Of a stretch of DNA of 26,602 nt, positions 15,234 through 22,870 are shown piece by piece (positions within the stretch are counted from its first letter, which is position 1; each line of letters begins with the position of its first letter). The stretch is from assembly GCA_035546855.1 (NCBI GenBank), contig DASZVY010000072.1:1-26602 (forward strand), given 5' to 3'. Under the pieces are notes generated by a model. The model saw only the letters and a program-made list of their open reading frames with translations. It was not told where the DNA came from and did no database searches. This stretch comes from Nitrobacter sp035546855. GTDB lineage: Bacteria > Pseudomonadota > Alphaproteobacteria > Rhizobiales > Xanthobacteraceae. The translations under genes and the position numbers were made by a program.

Positions 15234-15875
15234 TTAGCGATAGGTGATGACTCCGGCCGTCGGCCTCCGCGATTCCCACCCTTGCCGCTCCAAGGCCGGC
15301 GTATCGCAAGCCTCGACGGGGTATCCGACACAGAAGTAGCCGATGAAGGTCCAGTCTGCCGGTATTCCAAGGATGGCGGGGATATCGGCCGGATCGAGAA
15401 TCGAGAGCCAGCCCACCCCGATCCCTTCGCTGCGCGCCGCGAGCCAGAGCGTATGAATGGCGAGCACCGCGGAATACTCGATCGTCTCCGGCATGGTCAG
15501 CCGCCCAAGCCCGTGACCCTGGATGGTCGATCGGTCCGCAAACACGGCGACATGATCTGGCGCGTCGTCCAGTCCTTCGAGTTTCAATCTGGCGTAGTGC
15601 GCGGCTCGCTTGCCGTCCTGTCCGCGCAAAGCCGTGGCGTTGCAGGCTTCAAAACATCTCTTGATCTGCGCGCGCCGCGCGGGATCGCGGACCACGACGA
15701 AGCGCCAAGGCTCGCTCAGTCCCACAGAGGGCGCGAGGCAGGCCAGTTGCAGCAGCCGTTCCAGCGTCCCCTCCGGCAGGAAATCGCGCCGGAATTGGCG
15801 GACATCGCGGCGCCAGCCCAGCAGATCGCGAAACCGGGCGCGAAATTCAGCGTCGAAAGTAGGTGGCCGGTTCAT
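15234..15875 (-). CDS. bluB: 5,6-dimethylbenzimidazole synthase BluB
   Basis: 213 aa flavin-destructase of the nitroreductase fold that turns reduced FMN and O2 into 5,6-dimethylbenzimidazole, the lower ligand of cobalamin. It has the BluB-specific opening WRRDVRQFRRDFLPEGTLERL, where D24 is the likely counterpart of the catalytic Asp of the Sinorhizobium enzyme. LAPSVGLSEPWRFVVV and GVGWLSILDP follow, with S158 as the likely catalytic Ser. These residue equivalences are inferred by motif position. The length is typical. Ordinary nitroreductases lack the APSVG-x-S-x-PWR and WxSILDP combination. It is divergent from the riboswitch-btuB unit, and no riboswitch is seen in front of bluB itself. 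O2 dependence fits the aerobic cobN-type pathway at the other end of the cluster. Confidence 0.93.
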   Translation of the reverse strand: MNRPPTFDAEFRARFRDLLGWRRDVRQFRRDFLPEGTLERLLQLACLAPSVGLSEPWRFVVVRDPARRAQIKRCFEACNATALRGQDGKRAAHYARLKLEGLDDAPDHVAVFADRSTIQGHGLGRLTMPETIEYSAVLAIHTLWLAARSEGIGVGWLSILDPADIPAILGIPADWTFIGYFCVGYPVEACDTPALERQGWESRRPTAGVITYR

Positions 15876-16029
15876 CCGCGGATGATGTCCTTATGTTTCG
15901 TGACGTTGCTGGCGCTATCGGCGCGCCGGTCGCGTCACCCGTTCTCGCACAGTCCATGCCCCGAGTCATTTGGGGGAATACCGGCGGCGGCCGGTTGCAC
16001 GTGCTGACCGGCTGTGCTTGTTTGATCGC
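15876..16029. promoter_or_regulatory. Divergent promoter region between bluB and the cobalamin riboswitch
   Basis: This 154-base stretch holds no credible ORF. It must contain the leftward bluB promoter and the rightward btuB-transcript promoter. One weak rightward candidate is TTGCAC at 15995-16000 with TTGTTT at 16018-16023 (17-nt spacer), which would start transcription right at the 5' side of the riboswitch. AAGGA, about 12 bases before the bluB ATG, is the only ribosome-binding-like element for bluB. No palindrome stands out. Confidence 0.4.
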
Positions 16030-16209
16030 GTCATCGGTGCCTCCCAAGGGAGGTGAAACGGGAATGCGGTGCGGGAGTCTTCTCCCAATGCCGCGGCTGC
16101 CCCCGCAACTGTAAGCGGCCATCCGATCCATTCGGCCACTGGGCGTGGTTTTCATGCCCGGGAAGGCGGATCCGGATAACGGCTGCGAGCCAGGAGACCG
16201 GCCGGTGAC
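16030..16209 (+). ncRNA. Cobalamin (AdoCbl-type) riboswitch
   Basis: The conserved core is present in order: GGTGAAACGGGAA (from 16052), GCGGTGCGGGAG, then GCCGCGGCTGCCCCCGCAACTGTAAGCGG, CCACTGG (16137-16143), CATGCCCGGGAAGGCGG, and the B12 box GCGAGCCAGGAGACC (16185-16199). A closing P1 helix can be drawn between GTCATCGG (16030-16037) and CCGGTGAC (16202-16209), eight pairs with one G-U. About 41 bases then lead to the btuB ATG. The ribosome binding site GGAAAGGG (16238-16245) is close behind the aptamer, and no T-tract terminator is seen, so control is probably at translation initiation: bound cobalamin hides the site and lowers BtuB (and the coupled BtuCD) when B12 is plentiful. The expression-platform pairing was not resolved. 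Confidence 0.95.
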
Positions 16210-16250
16210 GGATTGGCTCGTTCGACGGTGGGTCGACGGAAAGGGTTTTG

Positions 16251-18206
16251 ATGCGTTCCCGCAAATCTGCCGTTGGCTCGGCGGCATGTCTGGTCTTGTC
16301 ATGCTTGTCAGGCAGGGCTCTTGCTCAATCCGCTTCGGATACGCTACCCGAACTGGTGGTGACGGCGGATCGTACGCCGGAGCCGCTTGGCAGCACTGGA
16401 AGCTCGATTAGCGTCGTGGACCATCAGGCCATCGCGACCGCCAATGCCGGCTCGTTGGTGGATGCGTTGCGCGCCGTTCCGGGGCTCGATATTACTGAGT
16501 CTGGTGGTCCGGGGTCGACGACCAACATCCGGTTGCGCGGCGCAAACACCGGGCAGACGCTGGTTCTGATTGATGGCATTCGCGTCAATGATCCGACGGC
16601 GGCGAGCGGCGATTTCGACTTTTCGATGCTGGCGCCGAGCGCGATCGATCATATCGAGGTGCTCAAGGGGCCGCAGAGCGCGCTTTACGGCTCCGACGCG
16701 ATCGGCGGCGTCATCAACATCATCACCAAGAAGGGGAGCGGTCCGACGCAATTCAATGTCCGGACCGAAGCCGGAAGCTACGGCACGGTGTCGACCAGCG
16801 GCTCCGCGATCGGCTCATCCGGCCCGTGGTCTTATGCCATCACCGGCAACGGCGAACACAGCAACGGCTTCTCCCGCTATGGCTATCGCATCCCTTCGAT
16901 CGAAGCAAACTTTCCCAATCTGGAAAACGACGGATTCGATCGCGTCGGAGGATCGGCGAGGATCGGTTACGATTCCGGCGAGGGCGTGAAACTCGAATCG
17001 GGCTTCCTGTCGTCCTTCACGCGCTCGGCCTACGATGCCGCCACCGGGAAATTCCCAGATACGCCATCAAGCGCCAACCGCCAGATCGACCAGGTCTGGG
17101 GCAAGGCCACCGTGGAATCCTTCGGCGGCGTGCTGACGCAAAGCCTCAATGTGTTCGAGACGCGCATCGATCGATCGTTCAACGACATCTCCTATACGAC
17201 CAACATGCTGCCCGCGAACACGATTTCAACGCTGACCGACTACGTCGGCAACAGCGTCGGCGCGGAATATCAGGGGACAGTGAAGGTCGGGGCGCTCGGC
17301 TCCGTGATTTACGGCGCTCGAACCCAGCACGAGACGGCCAGTGTGGCGATGACCAACCTGCTGCCGGTGCCGGGGCTGACGATTCCGCAACTGGCGGGAA
17401 CGCAGGACACCAACTCCGGTTTTGCGCTCTGGCAATTGCCAATCGGCGAGCGATTGAACGTCACGATGGGCGGCCGGGTGGACGACGTCGCAGGCGTTTC
17501 GACTTTCGGGACCTGGCGCGCCACGGCAGCTTACAATATCGCTGAAACTGGCACCAAGCTGCATGCCAGCGCGGGCACCGGCGCCAAGGCGCCGACGCTC
17601 TACCAACTCCATGCGCCGATTTACGGCAACACCAGTCTCAGTCCGGAGCAAAGCTTTGGCTACGATGCCGGTATCGATCAGAGCCTGTTCGATGGTCGCG
17701 TGACACTGTCGCTCACCGGCTACGGAAACCGATTCAGCAACCTTATCGACTTCGTGGTCGACAACAACAACCCCCTCGGCCACTATATCAATGTCACGCG
17801 CGCCGAAACCTCCGGCGTCGAGTTCGGGGGCACCGTCGTGCTGGTGCCGGGCCTCTTGAAATTGAATGCGGCCTACACCTATCTGCGCGCCAAGGATCTT
17901 TCGACCGGCCTCACATTGGCGCGCCGGCCGGAAAACCTGGCGCGGTTTGCGATCAGCTATACGCCGACCCCGGACTGGTTGATCGAGCCGCGCATCGTGA
18001 CTGTTTCAACGCGCTATAGCGGGGCCAACGAAACCGGTGCGCTTGCGCCCTATACCCGCGTCGATCTGTATTCGGAATACAAGATCGACAAGACCTGGAA
18101 GGTCTTCGCGCGTGGCGAGAATATTTTCAACGAGCACTACCAGGAAGTTCTCAATTTCGGTACGACCGGACCCGCGATCTACGGAGGGTTCGACGCCACA
18201 TGGTGA
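16251..18206 (+). CDS. btuB: TonB-dependent outer-membrane cobalamin receptor BtuB
   Basis: 651 aa outer-membrane 22-strand barrel with an N-terminal plug, importing corrinoids with TonB energy. It has a Sec signal peptide (1-25, ending ALA-Q), then a TonB-box region LPELVVTADRTPEP (about 32-45). The plug domain carries LVDALRAVPGLDI, TNIRLRGANTGQTLVLIDGIRVND and IEVLKGPQSALYGSDAIGGVINIITKK. The barrel ends in a terminal aromatic residue (W), the usual outer-membrane assembly signal. ATG 16251 has GGAAAGGG upstream; a TTG one codon earlier is not preferred. The riboswitch directly upstream and the btuCD genes downstream make vitamin B12 the likely ligand rather than a siderophore. Its last seven bases overlap the btuC start, so translation is coupled. 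Confidence 0.95.
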   Translation: MRSRKSAVGSAACLVLSCLSGRALAQSASDTLPELVVTADRTPEPLGSTGSSISVVDHQAIATANAGSLVDALRAVPGLDITESGGPGSTTNIRLRGANTGQTLVLIDGIRVNDPTAASGDFDFSMLAPSAIDHIEVLKGPQSALYGSDAIGGVINIITKKGSGPTQFNVRTEAGSYGTVSTSGSAIGSSGPWSYAITGNGEHSNGFSRYGYRIPSIEANFPNLENDGFDRVGGSARIGYDSGEGVKLESGFLSSFTRSAYDAATGKFPDTPSSANRQIDQVWGKATVESFGGVLTQSLNVFETRIDRSFNDISYTTNMLPANTISTLTDYVGNSVGAEYQGTVKVGALGSVIYGARTQHETASVAMTNLLPVPGLTIPQLAGTQDTNSGFALWQLPIGERLNVTMGGRVDDVAGVSTFGTWRATAAYNIAETGTKLHASAGTGAKAPTLYQLHAPIYGNTSLSPEQSFGYDAGIDQSLFDGRVTLSLTGYGNRFSNLIDFVVDNNNPLGHYINVTRAETSGVEFGGTVVLVPGLLKLNAAYTYLRAKDLSTGLTLARRPENLARFAISYTPTPDWLIEPRIVTVSTRYSGANETGALAPYTRVDLYSEYKIDKTWKVFARGENIFNEHYQEVLNFGTTGPAIYGGFDATW

Positions 18207-19225
18207 CGGCTGACATGGCGGCGCGCCGGCGGACGGTTGTCACGGCCACCCTGTTCGTGCTGGTCGGGTTGCTGGCGCTGGCGTCGCTCGGTGTCGGTCC
18301 GGTGAAGCTGTCGCCTGCGACGGTCATCGATGCTCTGTTCGGCGGCGGCAGTGAGGTGCAGCGCATCATCGTGCAGCAGATACGTTTGCCGCGCGCCATC
18401 CTGGCGGTTGCGATCGGAGGCATTCTTGGTCTGTCCGGCGCGTCGCTGCAGGGGTTGTTGCGCAATCCGCTCGCATCGCCGTCGTTGTTCGGCGCGCCGC
18501 AGGCCGCGGCCTTCGGCGCGGTGCTCGCGATCGCGCTGGGCGCGGCCGATGTACGTTCCTTTGCGCTGCCTGTTGCGGCAATCGCTGCTGCGTTTGTCTC
18601 GGTGTTTGTCTTGCTGGCGATTGCCGGCCGAAACGCCAGTTTGCTGATTCTAATTCTCGCGGGGCTGGCGATTTCGAGTCTGGCCGGCGCGGCCACGTCG
18701 CTGACGATGAATCTGTCGCGTAATCCTTTCGCTGCGCTGGAGATCGCCTTTTGGCTGCTGGGATCGCTGGAGGATCGCAGTTTCCGGCATGTTCTGCTGG
18801 CATTGCCGTTCATTGTCGTCGGCGCAGCCATTTTACTGAGCCGGCGTCATGCGTTTCGCACGCTCAGTCTTGGTGAGGAAACTGCGCGAAGCCTCGGCGT
18901 CGAGGTCGGCCGGCTGCGCCTTCTGGTGATCGTCGGCGTTGCGCTCGGCGTGGGCGGAAGCGTGGCGGTGGCCGGGGCCATCGGCTTCATCGGCCTCGTT
19001 GCGCCGCATCTGATGCGGCCTCTCATTGGGTATGATCCATCGCGGCTGCTGGTCCCCAGCGCGCTCACCGGCGCGGGACTTCTGCTTGCCGCCGACATCG
19101 CGGTGCGGCTCATCCCATCGACCTCCGACATCAAGGTCGGCGTGCTGACGTCCCTGATCGGAGTGCCTTTCTTCCTCTATATGATCGTGCGCGAGCGCCG
19201 TGCCCTTGGCGGAGGCGTTGCATGA
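18200..19225 (+). CDS. btuC: Cobalamin ABC importer permease BtuC (FecCD family)
   Basis: 341 aa inner-membrane permease of the type-II importer fold, about ten helices. Family landmarks are RLPR (62-65) followed by a G-rich helix, QGLLRNPLASPSLFG (84-98), the GEETARSLGV coupling helix that docks on the ATPase, and AGAIGFIGLVAPHLMRPLIG near the third quarter. The ATG at 18200 overlaps the end of btuB by seven bases, and its stop overlaps btuD as ATGA. FecCD permeases also serve haem and siderophores; the cobalamin assignment comes from the riboswitch and cob-gene neighbours. Confidence 0.92.
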   Translation: MVTADMAARRRTVVTATLFVLVGLLALASLGVGPVKLSPATVIDALFGGGSEVQRIIVQQIRLPRAILAVAIGGILGLSGASLQGLLRNPLASPSLFGAPQAAAFGAVLAIALGAADVRSFALPVAAIAAAFVSVFVLLAIAGRNASLLILILAGLAISSLAGAATSLTMNLSRNPFAALEIAFWLLGSLEDRSFRHVLLALPFIVVGAAILLSRRHAFRTLSLGEETARSLGVEVGRLRLLVIVGVALGVGGSVAVAGAIGFIGLVAPHLMRPLIGYDPSRLLVPSALTGAGLLLAADIAVRLIPSTSDIKVGVLTSLIGVPFFLYMIVRERRALGGGVA

Positions 19226-20004
19226 CCGACGCAGCCTTTCTCGTTGCGTCGTCGCTTTCCGCATCGCTCGGAGGCCGCGCGGTCCTGCATGACGTGTCCC
19301 TGTCGCTGTCGCGCGGCCACCTCGTCGCCTTGGTTGGACCGAACGGAGCGGGCAAGACGACGCTGTTGCGGGCGCTGGCCGGCTTGTCGCCATCAGAGGG
19401 CGTGATCCGGATCGGCGGTGAGATGCTGTCGTCGCTCTCGCTCAATGAGCGGGCTCGCCGTTTCGGCTATCTGCCGCAGGGGCACGCTGTGCATTGGCCC
19501 TTGCCGGTTCGCGACATCGTCGCGCTCGGCCGGTATCCGCACGGCGCCGTCGATCCGGCGCGGCTGTCGGCGCAGGACGCAGCGGTGGTGGAGCGGGCGA
19601 TGCAGGCGACCGACGTCGTCGCTCTGGGCGATCGCCCTGTCACGGAGTTGTCGGGCGGGGAGCGCAGCCGGGTGGCGCTGGCCCGTGTGCTCGCGGTGGA
19701 AGCGCCGGTGGTGCTGGCCGACGAGCCGACCGCGTCGCTCGACCCGCGCTATCAGATCGATGTCATGACCAATCTGCGTGCCGCCGCCGATGGCGGCGTG
19801 CTGGTGATCGTCGTCACCCACGATCTCGGTCTTGCGGCACGCTTTTCCGATACGGTTCTGGTGCTGGCAGAGGGACGCCTCGTTTCGCAGGGCCCGCCGG
19901 CGGATGCGCTGTCCGACGACCGCGTGGCGGAAGTATTTCGCGTCAGCATCTATCGCGCCACGCACGAGCGCGGCGCCGTGATCGTGCCGTGGGCCGGGGT
20001 ATGA
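19222..20004 (+). CDS. btuD: Cobalamin ABC importer ATPase BtuD
   Basis: 260 aa cytosolic ATPase driving BtuC. Walker A GPNGAGKT is at 39-46 and the Q-loop glutamine in YLPQG is Q86. The signature LSGGERSRVALAR starts at 143, Walker B ends at D167-E168 (ADEPTASLDP), and the H-loop is H200 (THDLG). The start overlaps the btuC stop (ATGA). The stop is followed by only 12 bases before the 3' end of the convergent cobC gene, leaving no room for a terminator. The family also includes haem and Fe-siderophore ATPases; context decides for cobalamin. Confidence 0.92.
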   Translation: MTDAAFLVASSLSASLGGRAVLHDVSLSLSRGHLVALVGPNGAGKTTLLRALAGLSPSEGVIRIGGEMLSSLSLNERARRFGYLPQGHAVHWPLPVRDIVALGRYPHGAVDPARLSAQDAAVVERAMQATDVVALGDRPVTELSGGERSRVALARVLAVEAPVVLADEPTASLDPRYQIDVMTNLRAAADGGVLVIVVTHDLGLAARFSDTVLVLAEGRLVSQGPPADALSDDRVAEVFRVSIYRATHERGAVIVPWAGV

Positions 20005-20016
20005 TGCGCCATGTCG

Positions 20017-21009
20017 CTACTCACACGCCGGTTTCAAAGCAGTGGCGAGGCGGGCGAGAGCGGCGTCATCTCGCGGCAAACCGAATCGCAACAGATCGGT
20101 CGACCACTCGAAGCTGCGGCACCAGATTTGCTGCTGCGCGAGGGATTCATGAATGACGGCTGCGTCAGCGTGTCGGACCAGCCGGAACAGCGCGGTGCCG
20201 CCGGCCATCGCGAAGCCGCGGGCAAGCAGAACCTCATCAAGCCGCCGGGCATGATCCGGCAAGGTTTCGCGCATGTGCGCGGCCCAGGTCTCGTCGCTCA
20301 GCGCGGCGCGGCCGACGGCGAGCGCAGGGCCGGAGCAAGGCCAGGGTCCGAGCGCGGTCTGGATGGCGTCGGCAATGGACGGCGATGCGATGGCGAATCC
20401 CAGCCGCAAGCCGGCCAGGCCATAAAACTTTCCGAACGACCGCAAGATGACAACAGGCCGGTCGCGGCACAGGGCGGCTGCGCTGATGCGAGGATCGAGA
20501 TCGGCGAAGGCTTCGTCGATCACCAGCCAGCCGCCGCGATCGCGCGCGATCGCGGCGATTTGCTCGAGCGAGTCGAGATCGATCGTTCGGCCATCCGGGT
20601 TGTTGGGATTGACGATCACGGAGTGCCGCGCGCCGTCCGGAAAAGGCCTCGCCGTATCCAGCGCCATGATGCCGTGGCCGCAATGGCTCCAGGCGCGGGC
20701 GTGCTCGCTGTAGGTCGGGCCGGCGATCGCGACAGCGCCCGATGCGGCGAGGCGCGGCAGCCACTGGATCAGGGCTTGCGTTCCCGGCGCGATGACGATC
20801 TCGACCTCATCGGGAACGCGATAGGCCTCGCGCGCGGCGACGATCAGCGCCGCTCCGTCGGCGGTCGAGGGCAGCCGCTGCCAGATTTCATTCGGCAGCG
20901 ATGGAATCGGCCACGGCCAGGGATTGATCCCGGTCGACAGATCGAGCCACATGTCCGGCGAGCCGCCGTACTGTGCGATTGCTTCGGTCAGGTCGCCGCC
21001 ATGCTTCAT
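20017..21009 (-). CDS. cobC: L-threonine-O-3-phosphate decarboxylase CobC (PLP-dependent)
   Basis: 330 aa cytosolic fold-type I PLP enzyme that makes (R)-1-aminopropan-2-ol phosphate, the arm linking the corrin ring to the nucleotide loop. It starts MKHGGDL, followed by LSTGINPWPWP (24-34), both typical of CobC/CobD. NPNNPDG (134-140), DEAF (165-168) and SFGKFYGLAGLRLG, with the PLP lysine at K194, are clear. Its 3' end is 12 bases from btuD, and its ATG is only nine bases from the divergent btuF ATG. The cobC promoter must therefore lie within the btuF coding sequence, and transcripts running from btuD into btuF would be antisense to cobC. The name follows Pseudomonas denitrificans usage; the Salmonella equivalent is CobD. 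Confidence 0.92.
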   Translation of the reverse strand: MKHGGDLTEAIAQYGGSPDMWLDLSTGINPWPWPIPSLPNEIWQRLPSTADGAALIVAAREAYRVPDEVEIVIAPGTQALIQWLPRLAASGAVAIAGPTYSEHARAWSHCGHGIMALDTARPFPDGARHSVIVNPNNPDGRTIDLDSLEQIAAIARDRGGWLVIDEAFADLDPRISAAALCRDRPVVILRSFGKFYGLAGLRLGFAIASPSIADAIQTALGPWPCSGPALAVGRAALSDETWAAHMRETLPDHARRLDEVLLARGFAMAGGTALFRLVRHADAAVIHESLAQQQIWCRSFEWSTDLLRFGLPRDDAALARLATALKPACE

Positions 21010-21018
21010 GGGCGCTTC

Positions 21019-21885
21019 ATGCCATTTTCTGTCGCAAAGTGCGAGAGGTTGCGCGCCGCGATTCCGGCGATTGCATTGGCGCTTCTGTTCGGTGTTACCT
21101 CTCGCGTGGATGCCGCCGGCTTGCCGCGGATCGCCTCGATCAATCTTTGCACCGATCAGCTTCTGATGACGCTGGCCGATCCCGATCAAATTCTCGGCCT
21201 CAGTCCCTATTCGCGCGACGCCGCGCGGTCGTGGGCGGCGACGGAAGCCAGGAAGTACCGGCGTCTGTCCGGGGAAGCGGAAGACGTGTTGGTCCTGAAG
21301 CCGGACATTGTGGTAGCCGGCCGTTATACCAAGCGCGCCACGCGAGAACTGCTCAAGCAGCAAGGCCTGCGCGTCGCCGAATTCGATACGGCGCAGTCGA
21401 TCGACGACGTGAAGCGGCAGATTCGCCGGATGGGGAATCTCGTGCAGCATCCGGATCGTGCCGAACGCCAGATCGCGCGGCTCGATGCCGCCATTGCGCG
21501 CGCAAAGCAGGCGGTGGCGAAAAGACCTTATCGCGTGCTTGCGCTGTCGCGGCGTGGCTGGGTGTCGGGAGATGACAGCGTCACCAGCGCGCTGTTGTCG
21601 GTCGCGGGGCTATCCAATGCGGCATCGGGGCTTGGCGTGAAGCATGGCGGCTTCGCCAAGCTCGAGACCATCGTGGCGCTCCGGCCGGATTTCATCGTGG
21701 TGGCGGATGGCCGCGATGCCGCCGAGGACGAAGGTCAGGCGTTGCTGCTGCATCCGGCGCTGGAAAAATTGTATCCGCCGTCAAAACGCATCGTGATTCC
21801 CGAGGATCTCACAGTGTGCGGCGGGCCGAGCCTGCCGGATGCGCTGGACCGGCTGGTGTCGGAGTTGAAGCGGGTCGGAGACTAG
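21019..21885 (+). CDS. btuF: Cobalamin ABC importer substrate-binding protein BtuF
   Basis: 288 aa class-III periplasmic binding protein. A Sec signal peptide (about 1-33, hydrophobic AAIPAIALALLFGV, then VDAAG) precedes PRIASINLCTDQLLMTLADPDQILGLS, the usual opening of BtuF/FecB-type proteins. A long helical linker follows, then a second lobe with VLALSRRGWVSGDDS and LETIVALRPDFIVV. The start is taken at 21019; another in-frame ATG at 21001 would overlap the divergent cobC gene. Neither has a strong ribosome binding site. It is four bases ahead of cbiB. It is separated from btuBCD by the opposite-strand cobC gene, which is unusual for a binding-protein gene. Confidence 0.88.
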   Translation: MPFSVAKCERLRAAIPAIALALLFGVTSRVDAAGLPRIASINLCTDQLLMTLADPDQILGLSPYSRDAARSWAATEARKYRRLSGEAEDVLVLKPDIVVAGRYTKRATRELLKQQGLRVAEFDTAQSIDDVKRQIRRMGNLVQHPDRAERQIARLDAAIARAKQAVAKRPYRVLALSRRGWVSGDDSVTSALLSVAGLSNAASGLGVKHGGFAKLETIVALRPDFIVVADGRDAAEDEGQALLLHPALEKLYPPSKRIVIPEDLTVCGGPSLPDALDRLVSELKRVGD

Positions 21886-21889
21886 AGCG

Positions 21890-22870
21890 ATGGAGCCCTG
21901 GCGCGCGCATCTGATCATCGTCGTGATCGCGCTGGCGCTCGATGCGATGTTCGGCGATCCGGACTGGATCTGGCGGCGGCTCGCGCATCCGGTCGCGCTG
22001 ATCGGCGGGCTGATCGCATGGCTCGATCGCGGGCTCAACCGGGAAGGCTGGTCGCGGCGGGTTCGCAAGGCAACGGGCGTTCTGGCCGTGTTGTTACTGA
22101 TCGTCATAGCCGGCGTGGCCGGATATCTGATCGAAATGGCGTTGCGGCAAACCCAAGGCAGCCGCCTTGTCCCGGTTGCCGCGCTCGGGCTGGTCGCGTC
22201 GGTCTTTCTCGCGCAGCAAAGCCTCTACCGGCATGTGGCGCGGGTGCGGCTTGCGTTTGAAGAAGGCGGGCTTACTGCGGCGCGTGAAGCGGTGGCGATG
22301 ATCGTCGGCCGCGATCCCGAGAGTCTCGACGAGAGCGGCGTGGCGCGCGCGGCGATCGAATCCTGCGCAGAGAATTTTTCCGACGGCGTCGTCGCGCCGG
22401 CGGTCTGGCTCGCGCTCTGCGGGCTTCCGGGACTGATTGTCTACAAGGCGATCAACACCGCGGACTCCATGATCGGCCATCGCACGCCGCGTCATCGGGA
22501 TTTCGGCTGGGCGGCGGCGCGGCTCGACGATCTTCTCAATCTTGTGCCGGCGCGGTTTGCGAGTCTTCTGATCGCGCTTGTCGCGCCCGTAGCGCATGGG
22601 TCGATCCTTGAATCGCTCAGGACGATGCGGCGCGATGCGCCAAAACATCGTTCGCCCAATGCCGGCTGGCCGGAAAGCGCGATGGCCGGTGCGCTCGGCA
22701 TTGCGCTGGCCGGGCCGCGCCGTTACGGCGAGTCCGTCGTCGATGATCCCTTTCTCAATGCAGAAGGGCGCAAGGACGCGGCTCCCGACGACATCGGCCG
22801 CGCGCTGAAAATCCTGATTGGGGCCTGCGCACTCGAATTTGTAATCTACGCGCTGCTGTTGCTGCTCTGA
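21890..22870 (+). CDS. cbiB: Adenosylcobinamide-phosphate synthase CbiB (CobD)
   Basis: 326 aa integral inner-membrane enzyme that attaches aminopropanol or its phosphate to adenosylcobyric acid. Landmarks are the opening ALDAMFGDP with D18 and G22-D23-P24, then HPV (33-35). The central ESCAENFSDGVVAPAVW is followed by YKAINTADSMIGHRT, with SPNAGWPESAMAGALG and GRDPESL also present. Several hydrophobic helices and a hydrophobic C-terminus are visible. It follows btuF after four bases with GGAG upstream, so the two are co-transcribed. Its last 25 bases overlap the end of the convergent cobQ gene. It consumes the products of the flanking enzymes CobC (aminopropanol phosphate) and CobQ (cobyric acid). 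Confidence 0.93.
   Translation: MEPWRAHLIIVVIALALDAMFGDPDWIWRRLAHPVALIGGLIAWLDRGLNREGWSRRVRKATGVLAVLLLIVIAGVAGYLIEMALRQTQGSRLVPVAALGLVASVFLAQQSLYRHVARVRLAFEEGGLTAAREAVAMIVGRDPESLDESGVARAAIESCAENFSDGVVAPAVWLALCGLPGLIVYKAINTADSMIGHRTPRHRDFGWAAARLDDLLNLVPARFASLLIALVAPVAHGSILESLRTMRRDAPKHRSPNAGWPESAMAGALGIALAGPRRYGESVVDDPFLNAEGRKDAAPDDIGRALKILIGACALEFVIYALLLLL

Noticed and set aside
20011..21018. A long rightward open frame running across cobC and in frame with btuF, as if BtuF had a 336-residue N-terminal extension
   Set aside because: The extension is antisense to a well-supported PLP enzyme, is Arg/Gly/Asp-rich with no domain character, and the BtuF signal peptide begins at 21019. It reflects high-GC codon bias.
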